64,000 bases of DNA, from NCBI GenBank assembly GCA_963741305.1, contig CAVUHL010000003.1, forward strand, positions 7,502,001 through 7,566,000. The letters run 5' to 3'. A program made the position numbers and the translations under genes. Origin of the DNA: DATMER01 sp963741305. Lineage in GTDB: Bacteria > Acidobacteriota > Thermoanaerobaculia > Multivoradales > UBA5704. Position 1 is the first letter of the stretch, and each line of letters starts with the position of its first letter. Positions 26,829-35,789 of this stretch are shown here, piece by piece. The notes under the pieces are model-generated. The model made no database searches and was not told the origin of the DNA. It saw nothing but the letters and a program-made list of their open reading frames with translations.

Positions 26829-27610
26829 AAGGACAAACGCCTCCGGACGAGCAGCCGCAGCGTCTCCTTGACGGTGCGCGCCACGTTCATCTTGCTGCGC
26901 CCTTCCTTTCGGTCGTAGCGCAGGATGAGGGGGACTTCGCTGAAGATGGCTCCCTGCTCGCGCAGGCGCAGCAGGATGTCGACCATGCAGGCGAAGCCGC
27001 GCTCGGAGATGAACTCGTGGCCGTGCCTCTCGATGAGTTGCATCAGCATGCCGGCGCGGTAGGCCCGGTAGCCGCAGGTGTAGTCGCGTACGCCAGGGGT
27101 GGGGAAGGTGATGCGGAACAGCCAGGAAGCCGCCCTGGTCAGGCTCGTGCGGAAGAGCGTCAGGCCCCGGACGTAGCTGCCCTCGCGGAAGCGGCTCGCG
27201 ATCACCACGTCGTTGCCTTCGCGGATCAGGCGGGCCATACGGAACACGAGGCCCGCCGGGTGGGTGTTGTCGGCGTCCATGACGACGACGATCTCCTCGG
27301 GCCGCGCCCGCTCGACGGCGGCGAGCAGGCCGGTGCGCAGGGTCTCGGCCAGGCCGCGGTTCGCTGGCTGGCCGAGGAGCTGGACGCGGCCGGTGCTCTC
27401 GTAGCTGCGCACGACCTCGGCGGTGGCGTCGGTGCTGCCGTCGTTGACGACCAGGATCGTGAACTCGGGATAGTCGGACCCGAGCTCCCTCAGCAGGGTG
27501 TCGAGCAACTGGCCGACGGAAGCCTCTTCGTTGTAGGCGGGCAGCACGACCCAGAGCCGAAGCGTCCGGGCCGGGAATTCGTGCACGTTGTACCTCGCCT
27601 GCGCTCCCAT
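26825..27610 (-). CDS. Family 2 glycosyltransferase, DPM1-like
   Basis: 261 residues. The GT-A fold starts LWVVLPAYNEEASVGQLLDT, with VVNDGSTDAT, the metal-binding VVMDADNTH (DxD-like) and, in the second half, GVRDYTCGYRAYR. This is the pattern of polyprenyl-phosphate mannose/glucose synthases. There is no membrane segment, as in class I or III enzymes of this group. It probably makes an undecaprenyl-phosphate sugar that could feed the GT39-like membrane transferase encoded divergently 17 nt away. Translation is coupled to the downstream methyltransferase. Confidence 0.9.
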   Translation of the reverse strand: MGAQARYNVHEFPARTLRLWVVLPAYNEEASVGQLLDTLLRELGSDYPEFTILVVNDGSTDATAEVVRSYESTGRVQLLGQPANRGLAETLRTGLLAAVERARPEEIVVVMDADNTHPAGLVFRMARLIREGNDVVIASRFREGSYVRGLTLFRTSLTRAASWLFRITFPTPGVRDYTCGYRAYRAGMLMQLIERHGHEFISERGFACMVDILLRLREQGAIFSEVPLILRYDRKEGRSKMNVARTVKETLRLLVRRRLSL

Positions 27611-27627
27611 GCGGCCTCCTGGGAGAT

Positions 27628-29526
27628 ATGATTCTACCGCAGATGCGAAAGGGCGCTGGTCTTGAGGAGATGCAGGCCGAAGACGAGCGCCTGGTGCGCA
27701 GGCTCCTGCTGGTGGTGCTGGCGGTGGCTCTCGCCATCCGGCTGTGGCTTCTGCTCGTTCTGCCGCGCTACTTCGACGACCATTACGTCCTCAACAACAT
27801 CTCCACGTTCCTCGCCGGCTCGCTGCGGCCCAGGCACTCCTATTACGGGAGCCTCTCCTATCTTCCCCAGGCCCTCGTGCTGGCGCTTTGCGACTTCCTG
27901 CACTCGCTGACCGGGATCGACGCGCTACGGGTCCACGGGATGCGGGTCGAGGGGTTCACGATCCAGGCCTTCCGGCTCACGCGGCTGTTCGTGGTCGGCT
28001 ATTCCCTGCTGAGCATCGTGATGATCTACAAGGTGGGCCGGCGCCTGTTCTCGCCCACGGCCGGCGTGATCGCGGCCGCGGTGCTCGCCGCCTATCCGCA
28101 GCACGTGAGGAGCGCGGGCCAGCTCAAGCCCGACATGCTGGCTCTGCTGTTCACCCTGGTCACGCTCTATTGGACGGCGGCAGCCGCCCGGGACCCGCGG
28201 CGCTCGCGCTTCCTGCTGGCCGGCGTGGGAGTGGGCCTGGCCACGGCGGCCAAGTACACGGGCGCGTCTTCCGCCCTGCCGCTGACCATCTGGGCCTTGT
28301 GGACCGGGTTCCGCGACCGGCGCCGATGGGGCTGGCTGGTGCTCGCCGGCCTGACCTCGGTGGTTACCTTCTTTGCGCTGAACCCCTGGGTCGGGACCGT
28401 CCTCCGCTTCGTGTTCCGGCTCTCCGGCTTCTACGAGAACAAGGCCCGCGTGGCCAAGAGCGATCACATGGTGGTCCTGCGCCGCGAGCTCGACTTCGTG
28501 GCCATCCAGCATGGCTGGATCCTCGGAGCCTTCCTGCTGCTGGGCATCGCCCTGCTGGCTTATCGCCTGTTGCGCCATCCGGACAGCCAGGCGCGGGTCG
28601 CGGCGCTGCTGCCGCTGACCCTCTGCCTGGTCTACCCCGCGGCCCATGCCGCGGGCATGACCTTCTTCCGCAGCCAGAACCTGTTGCCGGCGATGGCGGG
28701 GATGGCCCTCGTCTGCGCCTACGCGATCGCGCGCTGCGGCGAGTGGCTCTTCCGGCGCCGCGGTCTGCACGCTTTTGTCATGATCTTCCCTGTCGCCCTG
28801 TTGCTGGTGCCGCCGGTCGACTACACCTACATCCGGATCGTGCGAGGCAACTGGTCCGTCGCCGAAAAGACCCTGCTCGCGCGGCTCGCGCCTCTGGACA
28901 CCCGCCACGTGGCTTTTGAGCCGGCGAATGCCAAGCTCAGCCTGTCGGAAGGCTGGCGGGCCACCGCGAGGACCGCGGTGCCGAGCCTGGCCGCGCTCCC
29001 TCCTTCCCGGCTCGATCTCACGGACGCCGAGGTGTTTCCGCTCTCGCGCACCAGGGGAGCCCAGGCGGATTTCTACCGCAGCCGGGAGCAGAGAGTGGCC
29101 AGGGGATGCCGCGTGGAGATCCGCCCGCGGCTCTTCCGCAGCCGGGGCGCGCCGCTCCTCCTGGTCCTCCATCCCTGGAAGGCCAGGCCCCCGGTCCGGA
29201 TCGCCCTCGAGCGCTCCGGCGATTCAGGCCTCTCCGGCCCCCTGCCGCCCGGTATTTCCGAGGGCGAGGTCGTGTCGTTCGAGCTCGTGCGCCCCGCGAG
29301 CGAGAGGTCCAGGAGAACGATGCTGTTGCAGCCGGGCGGCGAGAGCCTCCCGCTCGAGCTCGCCGGCCGGCACGGCAGGCGGGCGCGGTCCCTGACCCGC
29401 CGGTTTCGCTACTCCATCGGATTCACCGAGATCCAGCTTCCCGCCTCCGCCCAGGCGGCTCCGGAGGGCTTCGAGCTGCGGCTGTGGCGCTGGTCCGAGG
29501 ACCGTGCCGCCTGCGGATTGGAATAG
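27628..29526 (+). CDS. GT39/ArnT-like membrane glycosyltransferase
   Basis: 632 residues with about 11 hydrophobic segments in the first 410, then a soluble domain. After helix 1 the sequence FDDHYVLNNI holds the acidic pair expected in the first periplasmic loop of PMT/ArnT-type GT-C enzymes. AAYPQHVRSAGQLKPDMLAL and AAKYTGASSALPLTIWALWT are typical of this superfamily. It would transfer a sugar from a polyprenyl carrier on the periplasmic side. Several ATG codons (27628, 27643, 27670) are possible starts; the first is given. The 17-nt gap to the divergent GT2 gene means the promoters must overlap coding sequence. Confidence 0.8.
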   Translation: MILPQMRKGAGLEEMQAEDERLVRRLLLVVLAVALAIRLWLLLVLPRYFDDHYVLNNISTFLAGSLRPRHSYYGSLSYLPQALVLALCDFLHSLTGIDALRVHGMRVEGFTIQAFRLTRLFVVGYSLLSIVMIYKVGRRLFSPTAGVIAAAVLAAYPQHVRSAGQLKPDMLALLFTLVTLYWTAAAARDPRRSRFLLAGVGVGLATAAKYTGASSALPLTIWALWTGFRDRRRWGWLVLAGLTSVVTFFALNPWVGTVLRFVFRLSGFYENKARVAKSDHMVVLRRELDFVAIQHGWILGAFLLLGIALLAYRLLRHPDSQARVAALLPLTLCLVYPAAHAAGMTFFRSQNLLPAMAGMALVCAYAIARCGEWLFRRRGLHAFVMIFPVALLLVPPVDYTYIRIVRGNWSVAEKTLLARLAPLDTRHVAFEPANAKLSLSEGWRATARTAVPSLAALPPSRLDLTDAEVFPLSRTRGAQADFYRSREQRVARGCRVEIRPRLFRSRGAPLLLVLHPWKARPPVRIALERSGDSGLSGPLPPGISEGEVVSFELVRPASERSRRTMLLQPGGESLPLELAGRHGRRARSLTRRFRYSIGFTEIQLPASAQAAPEGFELRLWRWSEDRAACGLE

Positions 29527-29535
29527 GATGGAGCG

Positions 29536-31065
29536 ATGCCGAGAATCATTGCGATGGCCGTCCTGGGGCTGGCCCTGGCCGCCCAATCGGTGGGAGCTGA
29601 CCCTGTGAAGATCAGACAAGAGGTGCGCGCCTGGCGCACGGCGCACGAGAAGGAGGTCGTCGGCGAGCTGGCGGCCCTGCTGGCCCTGCGCAACGTCGTC
29701 GCCGACCGCGCCGACATCCAACGCAACGCCGACCTCCTTCTCGAAATGCTGCGCAAGCGCGGGTTCCAGGCGCGGCTGCTCGCCGCCGGAGATTCCCCCC
29801 CAGCCGTCTACGGCGAGCTGCCCACGCCCGGAGCCAGGCACACCGTGGTCTTCTACGCCCACTACGACGGGCAGCCTGCTGATCCCGAGGACTGGGGAGG
29901 AGCCGATCCCTGGAAGCCGGTGCTGAGGGCCGGTGGTGCGGACACGAAGGAAGTGGACCTCGCCTCGGCTCCCACGCCCCTCAATCCGGAGTGGCGGCTA
30001 TACGCCCGCTCCGCCAGCGACGACAAGGCCCCGATCGTGGCCATGCTGGCCGCGCTCGACGCCCTGAAAGCGGCCGGGGTGAAGCCTTCCGTCAACATCA
30101 AGATCTTCCTCGAAGGGGAGGAGGAGGACGGCTCCACCCACCTGACGAGCATCCTCGAGGAGCACCGCGACGTCCTGAAGGCGGACGCCTGGATCCTCGC
30201 CGACGGCCCGGTCCACCAAACCCGCAAGATGCAGGTCGTCTTCGGCGCCCGTGGGGTCATGGGGCTGGAGATGACCACGTATGGGCCGGCGCGGGCCCTG
30301 CACAGCGGCCACTATGGGAACTGGGTGCCCAACCCGGCGGCGCTGCTCGTCGAGCTGCTCACCGGCCTGCGGGGGCCGAACGGCGAGATCCGCATCGCCG
30401 GCTTCGAGGACGACCTGCGGCCGTTGACCGAAAGCGAGAAGGCGGCCTCCGCGGCCATGCCCCCGGTGGAAGACGCGCTGCGCAAGGAGCTGGCGGTGGG
30501 CTGGACGGAGGGCGGGGACTCCCGCCTGCAGGACCGCATCATGCTCCCGGCTCTCAACATCCGCGGCCTCCAGGCGGCCCAGGTGGGGAAGGGGGCGCGT
30601 AACGCCATCCCCACCGAGGCAACCGCCTCCATCGACTTCCGCCTGGTCCCGGACCAGACGCCCGCAAAGGTGCGCGAGCGGACCGAGGCCCACATACGGA
30701 GCCTCGGGTTTCACGTGGTCCACGATGCGCCCGATGCGGAGACGCGGCGCGCCCATCCCAAGGTCGTGCTCCTCCAGTGGGACGACGGCTATGCCGCGGC
30801 CCGCACCTCGATGGACCTGCCGGTCTCCCGGGCAGTGGTGAAGGCGATCGAGGCCATGCAGGGGGAGCCGGTGATCGTGGTCCCCATGCTGGGCGGCAGC
30901 GTGCCCATGTCGATGTTCACGGATACCCTGAAGGTGCCGGTGATCGACGTGCCGATCGTGAACCACGACAACAACCAGCACGCCGCGCACGAGAACCTGC
31001 GTCTGCAGAACCTGTGGGACGGGATCGAGGTCTTCGCAGCGCTGTTCGCCGGGCTCGACTGGTGA
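29536..31065 (+). CDS. Secreted M20 family metallopeptidase
   Basis: 509 residues with a signal peptide (cleavage about residue 21). The dinuclear zinc site of the M20 family is visible: HYDGQP in YAHYDGQP, the bridging Asp in ARSASDDKAP, the catalytic/ligand pair in FLEGEEEDGS, Asp in ILADGPV and the last His in NHDNNQHAAHEN. The lid domain lies at about residues 240-370. It is likely a periplasmic dipeptidase or carboxypeptidase that processes peptides produced by the secreted S8 proteases; that link is inference. It starts 9 nt after the GT39-like gene. Confidence 0.93.
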   Translation: MPRIIAMAVLGLALAAQSVGADPVKIRQEVRAWRTAHEKEVVGELAALLALRNVVADRADIQRNADLLLEMLRKRGFQARLLAAGDSPPAVYGELPTPGARHTVVFYAHYDGQPADPEDWGGADPWKPVLRAGGADTKEVDLASAPTPLNPEWRLYARSASDDKAPIVAMLAALDALKAAGVKPSVNIKIFLEGEEEDGSTHLTSILEEHRDVLKADAWILADGPVHQTRKMQVVFGARGVMGLEMTTYGPARALHSGHYGNWVPNPAALLVELLTGLRGPNGEIRIAGFEDDLRPLTESEKAASAAMPPVEDALRKELAVGWTEGGDSRLQDRIMLPALNIRGLQAAQVGKGARNAIPTEATASIDFRLVPDQTPAKVRERTEAHIRSLGFHVVHDAPDAETRRAHPKVVLLQWDDGYAAARTSMDLPVSRAVVKAIEAMQGEPVIVVPMLGGSVPMSMFTDTLKVPVIDVPIVNHDNNQHAAHENLRLQNLWDGIEVFAALFAGLDW

Positions 31066-31096
31066 GTTGGCCCGGCTTTTGTATCCTATCGGGCAT

Positions 31097-31113
31097 GTCC
31101 GCCTGATGCGGAC
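31097..31113 (+). terminator. Small hairpin between the M20 peptidase and the next gene
   Basis: GTCCGC-CTGAT-GCGGAC, a 6-bp stem followed by a weak CGTTT. It may attenuate transcription into the 68-residue gene. Confidence 0.35.
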
Positions 31114-31131
31114 CGTTTGGAGGATACGACC

Positions 31132-31338
31132 ATGTCATCTTCGTTCAACGTTTACCTGATCGGCTTCATCGTCCTGATCATCGGGCTCGCGCTGGGGGCC
31201 CATCTCCTGGGCGCGCCACCGATGTGGATTGGAGTCGGTGTCATCTGCCTGATTGGCATCGGCATCCTGAGTGCCGTCAAGAAGACTCAGGCGCGCACGC
31301 CCCCGGCGAACCCGCCTTCCGGCACGAACCTCCGGTAA
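31132..31338 (+). CDS. Small membrane protein, unknown function
   Basis: 68 residues from ATG 31132, which has TGGAGGA 8 nt upstream; an ATG at 31117 would overlap that site. Two hydrophobic helices (VYLIGFIVLIIGLALGAHLL and WIGVGVICLIGIGILSAV) are joined by a short PPM turn and end in a basic/proline-rich tail. No family is recognised. It converges on pilB (22 nt between the ends). Confidence 0.7.
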   Translation: MSSSFNVYLIGFIVLIIGLALGAHLLGAPPMWIGVGVICLIGIGILSAVKKTQARTPPANPPSGTNLR

Positions 31339-31359
31339 GCCCTTGAAGTCCTCGGATTC

Positions 31360-33117
31360 CTACAGCACCGTCTCGCGCACCACCTCGTCGAGGGTGGTGA
31401 CGCCGTCGCGGATCTTCTGCAATCCGCTCATGCGCAGGGTCATCATGTTGTTCTGAACTGCCTTCTGGCGCAGCTCGAAGGAGCTGGCTCCCGAGAGGAT
31501 CATCTCGCGCATCTCGTCCTCGACCTCAAGGACCTCGTAGAGGCCCACGCGGCCCTTGTAGCCGGTGTTGCTGCACCGGTCGCAGCCGCGTCCGCGGAAG
31601 AGCTTGAGGGTGCGCGACTCGTGCTCCGAAAAGCCGGCTCCGACCAGGGCCGGGGGCGGCACGTCCGCCGGCTCCTTGCAGAAGGTGCAGATGCGGCGGA
31701 CGAGCCGCTGCGCCACGATCAGGTGCACCGAGGTCGCCACCAGGAAAGGCTCGATGCCCATGTTCATCATGCGGTTGATCGTCGATGGCGCGTCGTTCGT
31801 GTGCAGGGTGGAAAGCACGAGGTGGCCGGTCATGGCCGCCTTGATCGCGACCTCGGCGGTCTCGAAGTCGCGGATCTCGCCCACCAGGATGATGTTGGGG
31901 TCCTGGCGCAGGAACGAGCGCAGCGAGGCCGCGAAGTTGAGGCCGATGCTCTCCTTCATCTGCACCTGGTTGATGCCGCTGAGGTTGAACTCCACGGGGT
32001 CCTCGGCGGTCATGATGTTGACCTCCGGGGTGTTGATGCGCTGCAGTGCCGAGTAGAGCGAGTTCGTCTTGCCCGAGCCGGTGGGGCCGGTGACCAGCAC
32101 CATGCCGTAGGGGCGCATGATGGCGGACTCGAACTTGCGCAGCGACTCCGGCTCGAAGCCCAGCTTCGTCATGTCGAGCATGAGCTTGTCCTTGTCGAGC
32201 AAGCGCATGACGATTTTCTCGCCGAACAGCGTGGGCAGGACCGAGACGCGGTAGTCGAGGTCCTTGGTCTTGCCCGAGATCTTGGTCTTGATTTTGATGC
32301 GCCCGTCCTGGGGCAGCCGCTTCTCGGCGATGTCCAGCTTCGCCATGATCTTGCAGCGGCTGGTGATCGCCTCCTTGAGCTTGAGCGGCGGCCGCATCAT
32401 CTCGTAGAGGATGCCGTCGATGCGGTAGCGGACCCGGTAGTCCTTCTCGTACGGCTCGATGTGGATGTCGGACGCTCCGCGCTTGATGGCGTCGGTGAGG
32501 ATCAGGTTCACGAGCTTGACCACGGGGGCCTGCTCGGACTCCTCTTCCAGGGTGGCGAGGTCGAGGTCCTCCTCCTCGTCCAGGACCTCCAGGTCGCTGC
32601 CGGATTCCTCGGAGAGGTCCTCCATGACCTTCTTCAGCTCGATGGCGTGCGTCGAGCCGTAGTATTTGTCGATGGCCGCGCGGATCGCGCTCTCGGAGGC
32701 CACGACCGGCTCCACGCGGTAGCCGGTCATGAACTTCACGTCGTCCATGGCGAACACGTTGGTCGGATCGATCATGGCCACGGTGACCGTGGCGCCCGCC
32801 TTGGTGACGGGGAAGATGGTGTATTTGCGCGCGATGTCCGCGGGGATGATCTTGATGACCGAGTCCTCGATCTCCATGTTGTTGAGGTCGACGGACGGGA
32901 CCTTGAACTGCTCGGACAGGGCATCGACGAGCTGGCGCTCGGTGATGTGCCCCAGCTTGATCAGGTTGGTGCCGAGGCGGCCTCCCTGATCCTTCTGGTG
33001 CGCGAGCGCTTCCTGAAGCTGCGCCTGGTTGATCCGGCCGGACTTGACCAGGAGCTCACCGAGCTTGTCAGGGGCATTGCTCGCGGCTGGCTTTCTGGCT
33101 GCTTCTGGTGGTGCCAT
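31360..33117 (-). CDS. pilB: Type IV pilus assembly ATPase PilB / GspE family
   Basis: 585 residues. Two copies of the N-terminal MshEN-like motif are visible (KLGELLVKSGRINQAQLQEA and LGTNLIKLGHITERQLVDAL). An acidic linker at about 190-215 follows. The ATPase core has Walker A GPTGSGKTNSLY, the Asp box TAEDPVEFNL, Walker B ILVGEIRDFETAE and the His box LVLSTLHTNDA. A zinc module with C-x2-C twice (CTFC and CDRC) follows. It powers extension of type IV pili or a type II secretion pseudopilus from the cytoplasmic side. No other pilus gene is adjacent. Length and motifs are complete. Confidence 0.95.
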   Translation of the reverse strand: MAPPEAARKPAASNAPDKLGELLVKSGRINQAQLQEALAHQKDQGGRLGTNLIKLGHITERQLVDALSEQFKVPSVDLNNMEIEDSVIKIIPADIARKYTIFPVTKAGATVTVAMIDPTNVFAMDDVKFMTGYRVEPVVASESAIRAAIDKYYGSTHAIELKKVMEDLSEESGSDLEVLDEEEDLDLATLEEESEQAPVVKLVNLILTDAIKRGASDIHIEPYEKDYRVRYRIDGILYEMMRPPLKLKEAITSRCKIMAKLDIAEKRLPQDGRIKIKTKISGKTKDLDYRVSVLPTLFGEKIVMRLLDKDKLMLDMTKLGFEPESLRKFESAIMRPYGMVLVTGPTGSGKTNSLYSALQRINTPEVNIMTAEDPVEFNLSGINQVQMKESIGLNFAASLRSFLRQDPNIILVGEIRDFETAEVAIKAAMTGHLVLSTLHTNDAPSTINRMMNMGIEPFLVATSVHLIVAQRLVRRICTFCKEPADVPPPALVGAGFSEHESRTLKLFRGRGCDRCSNTGYKGRVGLYEVLEVEDEMREMILSGASSFELRQKAVQNNMMTLRMSGLQKIRDGVTTLDEVVRETVL

Positions 33118-33178
33118 GAAATCTCCTGCGCGCCCCGCCCAATAGGCGAGGTACAGCCGTACGTCTCCTCGTCTGGAT

Positions 33179-34180
33179 CTACGGCGCGCAGTTTAGCAGC
33201 TCCGCTGCCTTCCCCGCCACATGATCCGCCGGGATGTCCAGCAGGCAGGCCTTGGTCTCGTCGAAGCGGCGGTAGCAGAAGCTGCAAGGGAGGAGCTTCC
33301 AGAGGGCGCGCTCCGGCGCACCGTAGGGGCCGTGGCGGGTGGGATCGGTTGGACCCATGAGCATCAGGACCGGGGTGCCCAGGGCATGGGCGAGGTGGGT
33401 GGGGCCGGAGTCGCCCCCCATCACCAGCCGCGCCCGGCGGATCAGCGCCGCCAGGGTGGGGAGGTCTGCCGGAATCGTCCGGGCCGCGCCGCCTCCGGAG
33501 GCCTCTATTTCGGCCGCCAGCCCCTCCTCCCCAGGGGCGATGGGCACCCAGGTCGTTAGGCCGGTCGTCTCCTTCAGCCGGCGGGCCACTTCTCCCCAGC
33601 GCTCCGGCGGGTAGCGCTTGCTCGGCCAGCCGGCACCCGCTTGAATGAGGAGGAACGGCGGCTCCGGGAGATTCGCAGGTTCTTCCCTGAAGATCTTCGA
33701 GCCGCCGAAGTCGGCGGGCTCGGGGGGGATGCCGAAGGCGTCCAGCAGGGAGAGGGCCCGGTCCACCGCGTGCCTCCCCCGGACCTCGACCGGCTCGTTG
33801 ATCCAGAACGCGCTCGACGGCTCCCGCCGCGGCCGGGCCGGACCGATCCGCCGGTCGCAGAGGGTGAGCGCGGAGAGGAACCCCGCCTTGTGGTTGCCCA
33901 TGAGGTCGACGGTCACGTCCGGGGCGAAGCGGTCGAGGGCGTCCCGGAACGCCGCCAGCTCGCGCAGGGTTTCTGGGGCGAGCGGCCTCTTTCTCCAAGC
34001 GCGGAGGCGGACGACGAGCAGCTCGTCCAGGTCGTGGTGCCCGGCGAGCACCGGGGCTATGGCCCCCTCCACGACCCAGCCGATCCTCGCCTGGGGGAGA
34101 TGGCGGCGCAGGGCCGTGAGCACCGGCAGGCAGTGCACCACGTCGCCCAGGGCGCTGGTGCGGATCAGAAGGATCTTCAA
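33179..34180 (-). CDS. Family 9 glycosyltransferase, heptosyltransferase-like
   Basis: 333 residues from TTG 34180, which overlaps the stop of the previous gene (TTGA). This gives the proper N-terminus LKILLIRTSALGDVVHCLPV of ADP-heptose:LPS heptosyltransferases. The donor-site half has LLIQAGAGWPSKRYPPERW and VMGGDSGPTHLAHALGTP. It adds L-glycero-D-manno-heptose to the lipid A-core. It is the third gene of a leftward ADP-heptose operon with both HldE activities immediately upstream, which supports the assignment. The TTG start and tight coupling may keep its expression low. Confidence 0.92.
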   Translation of the reverse strand: MKILLIRTSALGDVVHCLPVLTALRRHLPQARIGWVVEGAIAPVLAGHHDLDELLVVRLRAWRKRPLAPETLRELAAFRDALDRFAPDVTVDLMGNHKAGFLSALTLCDRRIGPARPRREPSSAFWINEPVEVRGRHAVDRALSLLDAFGIPPEPADFGGSKIFREEPANLPEPPFLLIQAGAGWPSKRYPPERWGEVARRLKETTGLTTWVPIAPGEEGLAAEIEASGGGAARTIPADLPTLAALIRRARLVMGGDSGPTHLAHALGTPVLMLMGPTDPTRHGPYGAPERALWKLLPCSFCYRRFDETKACLLDIPADHVAGKAAELLNCAP

Positions 34181-34662
34181 CTCTTCTCCGGCAGGGCCTT
34201 CACCTTGGAGATCAGGTCGGAGGTCGCATGGTCCTTGGGGTCGCCCACCAGCGCGGTACGGCCGCCATAGGCGCGGACGGCCTCGTGCTCGGGGACCCGC
34301 TCGGGCGATCCGTAGTCCGTCCCCTTGCAATGCACGTCCGGCCGCAGCTCGGTGAGCAGGGGCTCGGGGGAATCCCCCTGGAAAACCACGACGAAATCGA
34401 CCGGCTCCAGAGCCGCCAGCAGCTCGGCCCGCTCGGCAGCGGTCACCACCGGACGCCCCGGACCCTTGAGCCGGGCCACCGAATCGTCGTCGTTGATCGC
34501 CACGATCAGGGCGTCCCCCTCGGCCCGAGCGGCGCGCAGGTAGCGCAGATGGCCGACGTGGAGCAGGTCGAAGTGGCCGTTGGCAAAGGCGATCCTCTTG
34601 CCAAGCGCCTGAAGCACCCGCACCCGCTCGCGGAGCGCGTCGAGAGTCAGGACTTCGCCCAT
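34177..34662 (-). CDS. rfaE2: D-beta-D-heptose 1-phosphate adenylyltransferase (HldE C-terminal activity)
   Basis: 161 residues. It is a nucleotidyltransferase of the HIGH superfamily: ANGHFDLLHVGHLRYLRAAR, where the usual Cys after NG is His, and LVGDPKDHATSDLISKV near the C-terminus. It converts heptose 1-phosphate to ADP-D-glycero-D-manno-heptose. In many bacteria it is fused to the kinase; here it is separate, with a 16-nt overlap into the kinase gene upstream and a 4-nt overlap into the heptosyltransferase gene. Confidence 0.93.
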   Translation of the reverse strand: MGEVLTLDALRERVRVLQALGKRIAFANGHFDLLHVGHLRYLRAARAEGDALIVAINDDDSVARLKGPGRPVVTAAERAELLAALEPVDFVVVFQGDSPEPLLTELRPDVHCKGTDYGSPERVPEHEAVRAYGGRTALVGDPKDHATSDLISKVKALPEKS

Positions 34663-35669
34663 CGCAGCTCCTCCAGGAGGCCGGGGTCGCTCTCCACCGC
34701 GTGCCGCAGCTCCTCGCGGGTGAGCGTCGCCGTCCCCATCTTCATGACCACGACTCCGCCGGCGTAATTGGCGAGCATGGCCGCTTCGAGCGGAGTGGCC
34801 CCGGCCGCCAGCGCCAGGGCGAAGGTGCCGATGACCGTGTCCCCGGCGCCGGTCACGTCCGCCACCTGGTCCGTCCCATGGACAGGCAGATGCGCCGACG
34901 AATCGCGCTCGAACAGGCTCATCCCCTGGCTGCCGCGGGTAATGAGGAGGAAGCGCGCGCCGAGCCGGTCGAGCAGCCCTCTTCCTCCCTCGGGATCGTC
35001 GTCGAGCGTCGAGCCAAGGAGCGCCTCGGCCTCCTCCTCGTTCGGAGTCGCCCCGTCGAGGCCGTGGAAGTCGCCAAGGCGGTACCGGCTGTCGCAGACC
35101 AGGGTGGCCTTCGGGCCGAGGGCCTCGCGGATCTGTGGGAGCAGCCCCGGCTCGACCGTGCCGTAGCCGTAATCCGACAGGATCGCCACCCGCGCCGGCC
35201 AGTTCGCCAGCGCCTCGGCGAAATGGCCGCGCTCCTCGCCTGTCAGAGCCAGTGTCTCCTCGATGTCGTAGCGCACGATCTGCTGCTTGATCGAATGCTT
35301 GCCGCCGCCCAGGATGCGCACCTTGGTGGGCGTTCGGTAGCCGGAGCGGACCTGGATTCCCTGGGTGGTCACCCCATGCTGATGGAAGGCGTCGAGGAGC
35401 CCGCGTCCGCTGGCGTCGTCCCCGACAACTCCGAGGGGGAGGGGCCGGCCGCCGAGGGCGGCGACATTGGCCACGGCATTGGCCCCGCCGCCCGGGATCA
35501 GCCTTTCCCCCTGGTAGGACAGGATGAGCACGGGCGCCTCCCGGCTGATCCGCTTCGGGGTGCCGGTGATGAAGAGGTCGGCCACGAGGTCGACCAGCAT
35601 GACCACCGGCTGGCCGGACATGGCCTCGACCAGCTCGAGCAGGCGCCCGGTCGTCGGAGGAACGTTCAT
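34647..35669 (-). CDS. rfaE1: D-beta-D-heptose 7-phosphate kinase (HldE N-terminal activity, PfkB family)
   Basis: 340 residues. PfkB features are ERLIPGGGANAVANVAALGG (sugar-binding strand and Gly-rich motif) and VADVTGAGDTVIGTFALALA with the catalytic Asp in GAGD. KHSIKQQIVRYDIEE and ATPNEEEAEALLG resemble RfaE-domain-I enzymes. The canonical DxxLD segment near the start reads VDLVADLFI. It phosphorylates heptose 7-phosphate at C1. It is the first gene of the three-gene ADP-heptose operon and is divergent from the tryptophan halogenase gene, with 120 nt between. Confidence 0.92.
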   Translation of the reverse strand: MNVPPTTGRLLELVEAMSGQPVVMLVDLVADLFITGTPKRISREAPVLILSYQGERLIPGGGANAVANVAALGGRPLPLGVVGDDASGRGLLDAFHQHGVTTQGIQVRSGYRTPTKVRILGGGKHSIKQQIVRYDIEETLALTGEERGHFAEALANWPARVAILSDYGYGTVEPGLLPQIREALGPKATLVCDSRYRLGDFHGLDGATPNEEEAEALLGSTLDDDPEGGRGLLDRLGARFLLITRGSQGMSLFERDSSAHLPVHGTDQVADVTGAGDTVIGTFALALAAGATPLEAAMLANYAGGVVVMKMGTATLTREELRHAVESDPGLLEELRWAKS

Positions 35670-35789
35670 CGCGGCAGGAGTCTATCCTGTGTCCCGCTTT
35701 TGGACTTCCGCCACACTTTGAAGTCGTCTGCCCCCGCTAGGGTGGCGGCATATTTAATCTAATGAAGTTTGATCAGAGGGAGGTTTGGG